5,709 bases of DNA, taken from contig JAFAQJ010000084.1 of NCBI GenBank assembly GCA_019246455.1, positions 1 through 5,709 on the forward strand, in the 5' to 3' direction. The notes below the pieces were generated by a model. It did no database searches. It worked only from the letters and a program-made list of their open reading frames with translations, and had not been told where the DNA came from. This document shows, piece after piece, positions 1-5,709 of the stretch (its first letter is position 1; every line of letters starts with the position of its first letter). The DNA is from Pseudolabrys sp. Its GTDB lineage: Bacteria > Pseudomonadota > Alphaproteobacteria > Rhizobiales > Xanthobacteraceae. The position numbers were made by a program, and so were the translations under genes.

Positions 1-1032
1 AGCGGCGGCGAGCGTCTCGAAGGCACGCAACGCCAGCATTCCCGGGCCCGGCCTCGCTTTGGCGAAACGTCCCGCGAGACCGCGCGCACCGACCGCGAGC
101 GTCGCAATGGCAGCGACGGTGATCGCGGTGCCGATCCCCATGACGAAGGTCGAGGCGACGCCGATCCAGAAAAGTCCTTGCGCCAGCGCGAAAACCAGCA
201 CAATGATCGCGCCGGAACAGGGTCGAAGTCCTACCGCTACGATCGCCGACAGGCCGCGCTTTAACCAGTCGTGGCCCTTGAGTTCGGCTGGCTCGGGCGC
301 ATGGGCGTGCCCCCAAGCGGAGGCGTCGTCTTCGTGATCGTGATGATGGTGATGATGCGCGTGGTCGTGCGCATGCTCGTGAGCATGCTCGTGCGCGTGG
401 TGGTGATGATGCCCATGGCCGTGCTCGTGGCCGTGACCGGCTTCGTGGCCGGCATGGTCGTGCGCGTGATGTTGTTCTCCGCCCTGTTCCGCGCGCAAGA
501 CCTTCACGAACGCGCGGCCCTTTACCCAAACGAGACGCGCGCCGATTAGCGCGATCAACGCGTAGCTGACGATCTCGATTACTTTCACCGCATTGTTCAT
601 CGCCGAGGCCGTCGCGCCGAGCAGCACGGCGGCGATGCCGACGATCAGCACGGCCACCAGCGCCTGCAATACCGCCGAGGCAAACGACAGCACGATGCCG
701 CGCCGCCAGGTCTCGTCATTGGCGACGAGATAGGACGAAATCACCGCCTTGCCGTGGCCAGGGCCGGCGGCGTGGAAGATGCCGTAGAGAAACGAAATGC
801 CCATCAAGGTGTAGGCAGCGCTGCCGTCCGACTTCGCGGCGCGGATCGTGCCCGACAGCATGCGGTAGAATTCGGCCTGTTTGGCGAGGATATAACCGGC
901 AAGGCCGCCGACTTCGGGCGCCGACGGTCGATCGATGCCGAATTGCGCATAAGCCGGGTGCAGCGCGATCAACACGCCGGCCGCGAGGACAATCGCTGCG
1001 CATACCCAGAGCAAAACCCTCACGGAACGCAT
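1..1032 (-). CDS. NicO-family nickel/cobalt transporter (RcnA-like), 3' end cut by window edge
   Basis: Inner-membrane transporter of the NicO/RcnA superfamily, which moves Ni2+ or Co2+; members are known both as importers and as exporters, and the sequence does not decide which. Reading leftward from the ATG at 1032, 344 codons are open to the window edge with no stop. A signal-like hydrophobic segment (residues about 5-25) is followed by membrane segments near 72-86, 112-140, 150-171, 260-285 and 288-313. Family hallmarks are HAAGPGHGK at residues 87-95 and RPCSGA at 270-275. Between the two membrane halves lies a hydrophilic loop with 29 histidines in residues 188-244, a likely metal-binding loop. 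The start is supported by a strong Shine-Dalgarno sequence 6 bases upstream. The gene lies 40 bases downstream of the DUF1007 gene, its usual partner. Probably only the last few dozen residues are missing. The family is certain; the metal and direction are not. Confidence 0.93.
   Translation of the reverse strand, partial: MRSVRVLLWVCAAIVLAAGVLIALHPAYAQFGIDRPSAPEVGGLAGYILAKQAEFYRMLSGTIRAAKSDGSAAYTLMGISFLYGIFHAAGPGHGKAVISSYLVANDETWRRGIVLSFASAVLQALVAVLIVGIAAVLLGATASAMNNAVKVIEIVSYALIALIGARLVWVKGRAFVKVLRAEQGGEQHHAHDHAGHEAGHGHEHGHGHHHHHAHEHAHEHAHDHAHHHHHHDHEDDASAWGHAHAPEPAELKGHDWLKRGLSAIVAVGLRPCSGAIIVLVFALAQGLFWIGVASTFVMGIGTAITVAAIATLAVGARGLAGRFAKARPGPGMLALRAFETLAAA
301..471 (-). repeat. Histidine-rich low-complexity coding repeat (metal-binding loop of the NicO protein)
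   Basis: This stretch encodes residues 188-244 of the NicO transporter. It holds 29 His in 57 residues, arranged as HxH and HAHEHAHEHAHDHA-type repeats plus runs of five and six consecutive histidines. CAT and CAC codons are mixed, so it is not a simple trinucleotide expansion at the DNA level. Within it the DNA forms a near-perfect hairpin (8-base arms at 371-378 and 381-388, 2-base loop), which follows from the repeated HEHA codons. Such loops are common in NicO, ZIP, HupE and cobalamin-cluster metal transporters and are taken to buffer or sense metal. Confidence 0.9.
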
Positions 1033-1038
1033 CCGGCA

Positions 1039-1047
1039 CTCCCCCTC
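1039..1047 (-). promoter_or_regulatory. Shine-Dalgarno site for the NicO gene
   Basis: On the minus strand this reads GAGGGGGAG, 6 bases before the ATG at 1032. It is the strongest ribosome binding site in the window. It fixes the NicO start over the overlapping out-of-frame ATG at 1039. It sits in the 40-base gap after the DUF1007 stop codon, where I see no terminator hairpin, so the two genes are probably co-transcribed. Confidence 0.75.
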
Positions 1048-1072
1048 GTCACGCCGCCCCGCGACGATCACA

Positions 1073-1717
1073 TCAAGGACAGGTCACTTTGATCTTGTTG
1101 GCGAACTGCGCGCCCCAGGCCATTGACGTGTTCTGCTGGTCGGCTGGGATCTGTGCCAGTCGCTTGCTCTCCTGGAACGTCATTTCGCGCGGCAACTGGA
1201 AGCCGACCTTGCAGCCGGACGGTGCGTTGTCGAGCTTGACCGGATTTTGCTTCTCGAACGAGAAGTCGACAAAGATGGTCGGGTCGTAGACGTCGATGTC
1301 GACATTGCGTGCCTTGAGCGGCTGCTTGAGTGGCAGCACGAAATTCAAGACAAGAACGGAATCCTTGTAGTCGAGCCAATATTGGCCCTTCACCGGATCG
1401 GTCAGTTCGACCTTCTTGCCGTCGGCGGTCAGATACGTGAAGTAGTCATATTCCTTGAGCGAGGTGACGTTGACCTCGGCGAGCGGCGCGAGCTCCTCGC
1501 GCGTGAACTCGCCCTTGGTTTTCTGTTCGATGCCCTGCGTGGCGAAGGCCGAGAACATGTCGTCGAACGCCCAGGCGTGACGAATGCCAGTGATCGAGCC
1601 ATCGCTGCCATAAACGACGTCGGTCTTCATCGTCACCCAGACATGCGGGTGCGCCTGCGCCGTTGTCGCGCCGACAACACCGAGCAAGATGACAAGGATG
1701 CGGAGAAGCACGGACAT
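1073..1717 (-). CDS. DUF1007 family periplasmic protein (COG3683), accessory to the adjacent NicO transporter
   Basis: Secreted protein of 214 residues. Residues 1-22 form a clean signal peptide: a short basic n-region with Arg6, a hydrophobic core, and an AQA cleavage motif ending at residue 22. The mature chain would start with HPHVWV (23-28), a family signature. Other family-like segments are HAWAFDDMFSAF (47-58) and DVYDPTIFVDFSF (142-154). Two cysteines, Cys169 and Cys213, could form a disulfide in the periplasm. DUF1007 genes are known neighbours of NicO transporters, and COG3683 calls them periplasmic components of an uncharacterised transport system; the biochemical role is unknown, and metal delivery is an inference. 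An in-frame ATG at 1732 (MVRPQ extension) is a possible alternative start, and neither start has an obvious ribosome site. A start at 1843 would overlap the upstream gene and bury the signal peptide, so I reject it. The gene begins 46 bases after the stop of the GGT-like gene. Confidence 0.9.
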   Translation of the reverse strand: MSVLLRILVILLGVVGATTAQAHPHVWVTMKTDVVYGSDGSITGIRHAWAFDDMFSAFATQGIEQKTKGEFTREELAPLAEVNVTSLKEYDYFTYLTADGKKVELTDPVKGQYWLDYKDSVLVLNFVLPLKQPLKARNVDIDVYDPTIFVDFSFEKQNPVKLDNAPSGCKVGFQLPREMTFQESKRLAQIPADQQNTSMAWGAQFANKIKVTCP

Positions 1718-1763
1718 TTGCGGCCGCACCATATCACGGACTGCGGCGCAAAGGTGGCGGCGG

Positions 1764-3359
1764 CTATGCACCGGCTGCACCGCCATCGGCGCGGGGATCA
1801 TGCGCGGCTTCGCAGGTGCCGTCGGCATGCCAAATCGCGGCACCAGCGTGGCCCATCGTGTCCGAATAACTTTCAGATAAAACGTCGATGTCGTGGCCGG
1901 CGGACATCAGGCGATCGATGAGGTTGCCGTCGAACCGCGATTCCATTCTGAGATTGGTATGTGGCGAGCCCCAGGTGCGGCCGAGCAGCCAGCGTGGCGC
2001 ATCGAGCGCGACGTCGAGCGGCTGGCCGTAGGTGATGTGGCGGGTGAAGACGGCGGCCTGCGATTGCGGCTGGCCATCGCCACCCATCGTGCCATAGGCC
2101 ATCACCCGGCCGTCTTTGAGCGCGGCGAGCGCCGGATTGAGCGTGTGGAACGGCTTGCGACCCGGTGCGAGCGGGTTGGCCGCTTTCGGATCGAGCGAGA
2201 ACGAGGCGCCGCGGTTCTGCATCAGGATACCGGTCGCCGGCAGCACGCAGCCCGAGCCGAATTCCCAATAGAGCGACTGGATATACGAGACGACAAGCCC
2301 GGAAGAGTCTGCCGCGCCCATCCAGACCGTGTCGCCCTCGCCGTATGACGCCGGCCAGCGTGCCGCCTTGGCGCGGTCGATCTTTGTGGCCTCCAGATCG
2401 AGAAATTTGGTGTCGAGGAAACGCGCCGGATCGCCGTCGAGCTGAGCGGGATCGGTGACGAATTTGTCGCGGACGCGGAAGGCGCGTTTGGTGGCTTCGA
2501 CCAGGCCGTGAATGTGCTGGAAGCTTTCCGCCTTCTCGACCCGCAAGCGGTCGAACAGCGCGAGGATCATCAGCGACGCCAAGCCTTGCGTCGACGGCGG
2601 CGTATTGTAAAGCCTGCCGACGCTCAGATTGACCTTGAGCGGCTCGCGGGCGACAGCGCGGTAACTTTCGAGATCGGCGCGCGTCACCGGCGAGCCGATG
2701 CGCTCGAGATCGGCGGCGATCTCGCGCCCCACATCGCCGCGATAGAAGTCCTCGAGCCCGGCATGAACCAGCTGCTCGAAGGTCGCGGCGAGCCCGGTCT
2801 GTTTCAGCGTTGCGCCGAGCTCCGGCGGCTTGCCGTCGATCAGGAACGCCTCTCGGAAGCCGACCGCCGCATCCATTTCCGGCAACTTGTCTTTGGTGAG
2901 CGCGGACTGGCTGCGCGTCACCTTGTAGCCTTCGCGCGCGTGCTTGATCGCAGCCGACAGCAAAACGTCGAGCGGCAGGCGACCTCTGTGGGCCGTGGCG
3001 CCGTCGAGCGCCAGGATCCAGGCGCCGATCGCGCCGGGCACCGTGAGCGCCGCGAGCGGACCACGCGGCGGGATCGTGTCGTAACCGGCGTCGCGATAAA
3101 GCCGCGCGGTGGCCTTGGCGCCCGCCGGCCCCGCTCCCATCAGCGCCGTGACTTTCCCGGAAGGCTCGCGCACCAGCCAGAAGCCATCGCCACCGATGTG
3201 GTTCATGTGCGGATAGACCGCGGCGATCGAGGCCGCCATCGCGACCATCGCTTCGAGCGCATTGCCGCCTTCGGCGAGGATGGCGCGGCCATCCTCGACG
3301 GTGGCGGCATGCGGCGCGCACACGGCGCCTCGGCGATGGCCGGCGGTGTGCAGATTCAT
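1764..3359 (-). CDS. GGT-superfamily Ntn amidohydrolase, oxamate amidohydrolase (HpxW)-like
   Basis: Enzyme of 531 residues from the gamma-glutamyltransferase superfamily. These enzymes cleave themselves into large and small subunits, leaving an N-terminal Thr as nucleophile. Features in order: ALEAMVAMAASIAAVYP (34-50), GGDGF (56-60), LTVPGAIGAW (105-114), the processing site GDTVWMGAAD with Thr344 as predicted nucleophile (342-351), FGSGCVLPATGILMQNRGASF (from 367), MGGDGQPQSQ (425-434) and a C-terminal DPRADGGAAG. No signal peptide is present, so it is probably cytoplasmic, unlike periplasmic E. coli GGT. The TVWMG and MGGDGQPQ motifs match what I recall of oxamate amidohydrolase (HpxW) relatives. 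The E. coli glutamyl-binding residues Arg114, Asp433, Ser462 and Ser463 appear replaced by Met74, Ser386, His405 and Thr406. Hydrolysis of a small amide is therefore likelier than glutathione turnover. The start ATG directly follows the stop of the upstream peptidase gene. Superfamily certain, substrate uncertain. Confidence 0.92.
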   Translation of the reverse strand: MNLHTAGHRRGAVCAPHAATVEDGRAILAEGGNALEAMVAMAASIAAVYPHMNHIGGDGFWLVREPSGKVTALMGAGPAGAKATARLYRDAGYDTIPPRGPLAALTVPGAIGAWILALDGATAHRGRLPLDVLLSAAIKHAREGYKVTRSQSALTKDKLPEMDAAVGFREAFLIDGKPPELGATLKQTGLAATFEQLVHAGLEDFYRGDVGREIAADLERIGSPVTRADLESYRAVAREPLKVNLSVGRLYNTPPSTQGLASLMILALFDRLRVEKAESFQHIHGLVEATKRAFRVRDKFVTDPAQLDGDPARFLDTKFLDLEATKIDRAKAARWPASYGEGDTVWMGAADSSGLVVSYIQSLYWEFGSGCVLPATGILMQNRGASFSLDPKAANPLAPGRKPFHTLNPALAALKDGRVMAYGTMGGDGQPQSQAAVFTRHITYGQPLDVALDAPRWLLGRTWGSPHTNLRMESRFDGNLIDRLMSAGHDIDVLSESYSDTMGHAGAAIWHADGTCEAAHDPRADGGAAGA

Positions 3360-3372
3360 CTACGCCGCTTCC
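3357..3372 (-). promoter_or_regulatory. Stop-start junction with internal ribosome site coupling the peptidase and GGT-like genes
   Basis: On the minus strand the peptidase stop TAG (3362-3360) is followed with no spacer by the ATG of the GGT-like gene (3359-3357). A GGAAG Shine-Dalgarno core lies at 3372-3368, inside the last codons of the peptidase and 8 bases from the ATG. This arrangement is typical of translational coupling, and it leaves little doubt about the start of the downstream gene. Confidence 0.75.
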
Positions 3373-5405
3373 GTCAGGCCGCGCTTCTTGAGCAGCGGCT
3401 CGACGCTCGGCAACCGGCCGCGGAATTTCGTGTAAGCCTCGGCCGGATCGCGCAGGTTGCCGGCGGCGTACACATAATCCTTCAGCCGCTTGGCGGTCGC
3501 CGGGTCGAAGTGATCGCCGGTTTCCTCGAACGCCTCGAAGGCGTCGGCGTCGAGCACTTCCGACCACATATAGGAGTAGTAGCCCGCCGCGTACCCGCCG
3601 CCGGCGAACAGGTGGCCGAAATGCGGAATGCGGTGGCGCATCGCGATCTCAGGCGGCATGTGCAGTTTCGCCAGTTCGTGCTTCTCGAACTGATCGACGT
3701 CGAGACTGTCGGCCTTCGGCCGCGCATGCAGATCGAGATCGACGATGGCGCAAGCCGTGTACTCGACCGTGGCGAAGCCCTGATTGAAGGTACGCGTCGC
3801 CAGCACCTTGTCGAGCAAAGCCTGCGGCATCGGCGTGCCGGTTTTGTAGTGCTTGGCGTAGGTTTTGAGGATCTCCGGCGTCTCGAGCCAATGCTCGTAG
3901 AGCTGCGACGGCAGTTCGACAAAATCATTCGCTACCGACGTTCCGGAGAGCAGTGGATAGGTCACGTCCGACAGCAGTCCGTGCAGCGCGTGACCGAATT
4001 CGTGGAACAACGTGCGCGCGTCGTCGAACGACAATAGCGCCGGTTCGCCAGGCGGCGGCTTCGAGAAATTGCAGACATTGAGGATGATCGGTCGAATGTT
4101 CCCGGCGAGCTTCTCCTGATCGCGCAGCGACGTCATCCAGGCGCCGGAGTGCTTCGAGGTGCGGGCGAAATAGTCGCCGATGAAAAGCCCCACGTCATTC
4201 CCAGCGGCGTCCTTCACTTCCCAGGCGCGCGCGTCGGCATGATAGAGCGCTATGTCGATCGCCTTGAACGACAGGCCGAACAGCCGCCGCGCGGTCTCGA
4301 ACGCCGCCGCGATCATGTTGTCGAGTGTGAGGTACGGCTTGAGCTCGGCCTCGTCGAGATCGTAGCGCGCCTTGCGCAACTTCTCGGCGTAGTAGCGCCA
4401 GTCCCACGGCGCCAGCGCAAAATTGCCGCCCTCCTGCGCGATGAGTTTTTGCAACTCGTCGCGCTCGCGCTCGGCGCGCGCTCTCGCGCGGCCCCAGACA
4501 TTGTCGAGCAGTTTGCGGGCGTTGGCCGGCGTCTTCGCCATCTGGTCGGCGAGCTTGTAGTCGGCGAAATTGTCGTAACCCAGCAGCTTCGCCCGCTCGC
4601 CACGCAGCGCCACAATTTCGGCGACCACGCCGCGATTGTCACTTGCCCCGCCGTTCTCGCCGCGCGCGATCCAGGCCGTGAACGCCTTTTCGCGCAGATC
4701 GCGCCGCGCCGAGAATTGCAAAAACGTCTCGACCGACGAGCGCGAGAGCGTGATGGCGTATTTCCCCTTCTGGCCGCGCTCCTGCGCGGCCGCCAGCGCC
4801 GCCGCGCGGGCGAAGTCCGGCAGGCCGGCGAGGTCGTCTTCCTCGAGAACCATCGCCCAGGACTTCTCGTCGGCCAACACGTTCTGCCCGAAGGCCGTGC
4901 CAAGCGAGGCGAGCCGCTCTGAGATCGCCGCGAGGCGGTCTTGCGCCGCCTGGTCGAGTCCAGCGCCGGCCCGGGTGAACTGGGTGTGGTAGCGCTCGAG
5001 CACCCGGCGCTGCTCGGCGGTCAGCTTGAGGCTGTCGCGGCGCCGGTAAAGGTCATGGATGCGCTCGAAGAGCGGCGCGTTGAGGTAGAGCGCGTTGAAG
5101 TGCCGGGCGAGCAGCGGCGAGACATCACGCTCGACCTCCTCGATGGCGTCGGAGGTGTCTGCACCGGCCAGCACCCAGAACAGATTGGAAACATTGTTAA
5201 GCTGGCGGCCCGAGCGCTCCAGCGCCTCGATGGTGTTGGCGAAGTCGGGCGCCGCCTTGCTGCCAGCGATGGCGTCGATCTCGGCGCGGTGGGCGACGAG
5301 CGCCGCGTCGAACGCGGGCCGGAAATGCTCGACTTTGACCTCACCGAACGACGGCAAGCCATGCGCGCTCGTCCATCGGGCCAATAACGGGTTCTGCTCT
5401 GCCAT
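3360..5405 (-). CDS. dcp: M3 family zinc metallopeptidase, peptidyl-dipeptidase Dcp type
   Basis: Cytoplasmic oligopeptidase that removes dipeptides from the C-terminus of short peptides, finishing protein turnover or the use of imported peptides. At 681 residues it is the usual Dcp length. The zinc motif HEFGH is at 468-472 (His468, catalytic Glu469, His472), with the third ligand Glu497 in DFVELP, 25 residues after the second His, as in thimet oligopeptidase and Dcp. A substrate-binding segment follows at 595-612, with His598 and Tyr605, Tyr609, Tyr610 and Tyr612 in HFGHLFAGGGYAAGYYSY. The N-terminal 300 residues are mainly helical, as expected for the domain that covers the active-site channel. 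There is no signal peptide. The start at 5405 follows an AAAAGG element with a rather long 10-base spacer. It is the first gene of the leftward cluster and is coupled to the GGT-like gene. The HEFGHALHG motif and length favour Dcp over oligopeptidase A. Confidence 0.95.
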   Translation of the reverse strand: MAEQNPLLARWTSAHGLPSFGEVKVEHFRPAFDAALVAHRAEIDAIAGSKAAPDFANTIEALERSGRQLNNVSNLFWVLAGADTSDAIEEVERDVSPLLARHFNALYLNAPLFERIHDLYRRRDSLKLTAEQRRVLERYHTQFTRAGAGLDQAAQDRLAAISERLASLGTAFGQNVLADEKSWAMVLEEDDLAGLPDFARAAALAAAQERGQKGKYAITLSRSSVETFLQFSARRDLREKAFTAWIARGENGGASDNRGVVAEIVALRGERAKLLGYDNFADYKLADQMAKTPANARKLLDNVWGRARARAERERDELQKLIAQEGGNFALAPWDWRYYAEKLRKARYDLDEAELKPYLTLDNMIAAAFETARRLFGLSFKAIDIALYHADARAWEVKDAAGNDVGLFIGDYFARTSKHSGAWMTSLRDQEKLAGNIRPIILNVCNFSKPPPGEPALLSFDDARTLFHEFGHALHGLLSDVTYPLLSGTSVANDFVELPSQLYEHWLETPEILKTYAKHYKTGTPMPQALLDKVLATRTFNQGFATVEYTACAIVDLDLHARPKADSLDVDQFEKHELAKLHMPPEIAMRHRIPHFGHLFAGGGYAAGYYSYMWSEVLDADAFEAFEETGDHFDPATAKRLKDYVYAAGNLRDPAEAYTKFRGRLPSVEPLLKKRGLTEAA

Positions 5406-5519
5406 CGCGGGGCCGCCTTTTGCCTTGATCGCGCCGTCTGTTTCGGGGAGATTGCGCCCCGACTGGACCGGCTTTTGGGGTTAACCTTCGTCCTGTCGCA
5501 GCGCAAGAAGGCCTTTGAG
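5406..5519. promoter_or_regulatory. Divergent intergenic region, presumed promoters for both directions
   Basis: These 114 bases separate two divergent gene starts, so they must hold the 5' leaders and probably both promoters. I could not find a convincing -35/-10 pair on either strand: TTGATC at 5425-5430 has no matching -10 hexamer at normal spacing. Two small symmetric elements are visible. One is a weak inverted repeat CGGGG-8-CCCCG (5444-5461). The other is the perfect 8-base palindrome GGTTAACC (5479-5486). Neither matches an operator I can name. Confidence 0.5.
5505..5511 (+). promoter_or_regulatory. Shine-Dalgarno site for the gene starting at 5520
   Basis: AAGAAGG lies 8 bases before the ATG at 5520. 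The purine-rich core and ordinary spacing support translation from that ATG and help argue that the short open frame at the right edge is a real gene. Confidence 0.65.
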
Positions 5520-5709
5520 ATGGACGCCACGACCCAGCCGCAGCCGCGCCAGCGCCGGATTCACTGGCTTAACGTGCTCACCGTGGTCAGCGCGGCGATC
5601 CTGATCGGCGCCGAGGTTTTCGGCGCCGCGTTTGCCGGCGGTTGGGCGCTTGCGATTCTGTTCGGCCTCGAAGAAACCGGCGCACACATCCTGCAGGCCG
5701 TGCTGTTTG
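5520..5709 (+). CDS. Small hydrophobic membrane protein of unknown function, 3' end cut by window edge
   Basis: Sixty-three codons are visible before the window ends, and no stop is reached. The first 14 residues are polar and basic (MDATTQPQPRQRRI), giving a cytoplasmic positive N-terminus. A hydrophobic segment follows at about 17-40 and probably continues to about 49 (NVLTVVSAAILIGAEVFGAA, then GGWALAILFGL). After an EETGAH turn a second hydrophobic stretch begins (ILQAVLF). This suggests a protein of two or more membrane helices with its N-terminus inside. I do not recognise the family; short membrane proteins of this style are common conserved hypotheticals in Bradyrhizobium-like genomes. 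A good ribosome site and the divergent position relative to the peptidase gene support it being real. Function, full length and any link to the leftward cluster are unknown. Confidence 0.7.
   Translation, partial: MDATTQPQPRQRRIHWLNVLTVVSAAILIGAEVFGAAFAGGWALAILFGLEETGAHILQAVLF

Noticed and set aside
371..388. Inverted repeat GCATGCTC-GT-GAGCATGC
   Set aside because: It lies inside the His-rich coding repeat and arises from repeated HEHA codons; there is no U-tract and it is internal to a gene, so it is not a terminator or an operator.
1718..1843. Upstream extension of the DUF1007 reading frame to an ATG at 1843
   Set aside because: It would add 42 residues before the signal peptide and overlap the end of the GGT-like gene by 80 bases; the signal peptide fits a start at 1717 or 1732.
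1873..3567. A 564-codon minus-strand frame slightly longer than the GGT-like gene it overlaps
   Set aside because: Its product is an Arg/Ala/Gly-dominated out-of-frame reading of the GGT-like gene and the peptidase 3' end, while the true frame carries the full set of family motifs.
2508..4037. A 509-codon open frame on the plus strand opposite the peptidase/GGT-like junction
   Set aside because: It is antisense to two clearly real enzymes, spans their junction, is very rich in Arg, Glu and Gly with no recognisable motif, and fits the long spurious frames expected opposite high-GC coding sequence.
4149..4922. Plus-strand 257-codon frame opposite the peptidase gene
   Set aside because: Entirely antisense to the M3 peptidase, Arg-rich, without a ribosome site or recognisable domain.
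5444..5461. Short inverted repeat CGGGG-8-CCCCG in the divergent gap
   Set aside because: A five-base stem is expected by chance at this GC content, and no T-run follows it; too weak to call a terminator or an operator site.
5479..5486. GGTTAACC as a possible CtrA half-site
   Set aside because: CtrA sites need a second TTAA at the right spacing, and none is present nearby; only the palindrome itself can be reported.

Overview
The window looks like a chromosomal segment from a high-GC alphaproteobacterium. Codon use (strong G/C third positions), the protein sequences, and the pairing of a DUF1007 protein with a NicO transporter fit the Hyphomicrobiales, in the general area of Bradyrhizobium/Rhodopseudomonas/Xanthobacteraceae. 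That placement comes from sequence style and memory, not from a database search. I see no tRNA, rRNA, IS element, CRISPR array or phage gene.

Layout. Four genes lie on the minus strand and read leftward from about 5405 to the left edge. In transcription order they are a 681-residue M3-family peptidyl-dipeptidase (Dcp type, 5405-3360), a 531-residue gamma-glutamyltransferase-superfamily Ntn amidohydrolase (3359-1764), a 214-residue periplasmic DUF1007 protein (1717-1073), and a NicO-family Ni/Co-type transporter with a very histidine-rich loop (1032 to beyond base 1). Gaps between them are 0, 46 and 40 bases, with no visible terminator, so one operon is plausible. A 114-base divergent gap (5406-5519) separates them from a plus-strand gene starting at 5520. 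That gene encodes a small hydrophobic protein cut by the right edge.

How the genes may work together. The DUF1007 and NicO genes are a recognised pair in transition-metal handling: a secreted accessory protein and its membrane transporter. The two upstream genes are cytoplasmic hydrolases with start-stop coupling (TAG immediately followed by ATG). The GGT-superfamily enzyme keeps the autoprocessing/nucleophile Thr344. At the positions that hold the gamma-glutamyl moiety in E. coli GGT it has different residues, and its motifs resemble oxamate amidohydrolase (HpxW-like) proteins. A label of glutathione-degrading gamma-glutamyltranspeptidase would therefore probably be wrong. Whether the hydrolase pair and the metal pair form one functional unit is not shown by the sequence.

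Overall this is a mostly ordinary housekeeping/accessory-metabolism region. The points worth a second look are the substrate of the GGT-like enzyme, the mature N-terminus of the DUF1007 protein, the His-rich loop, and the gene grouping.
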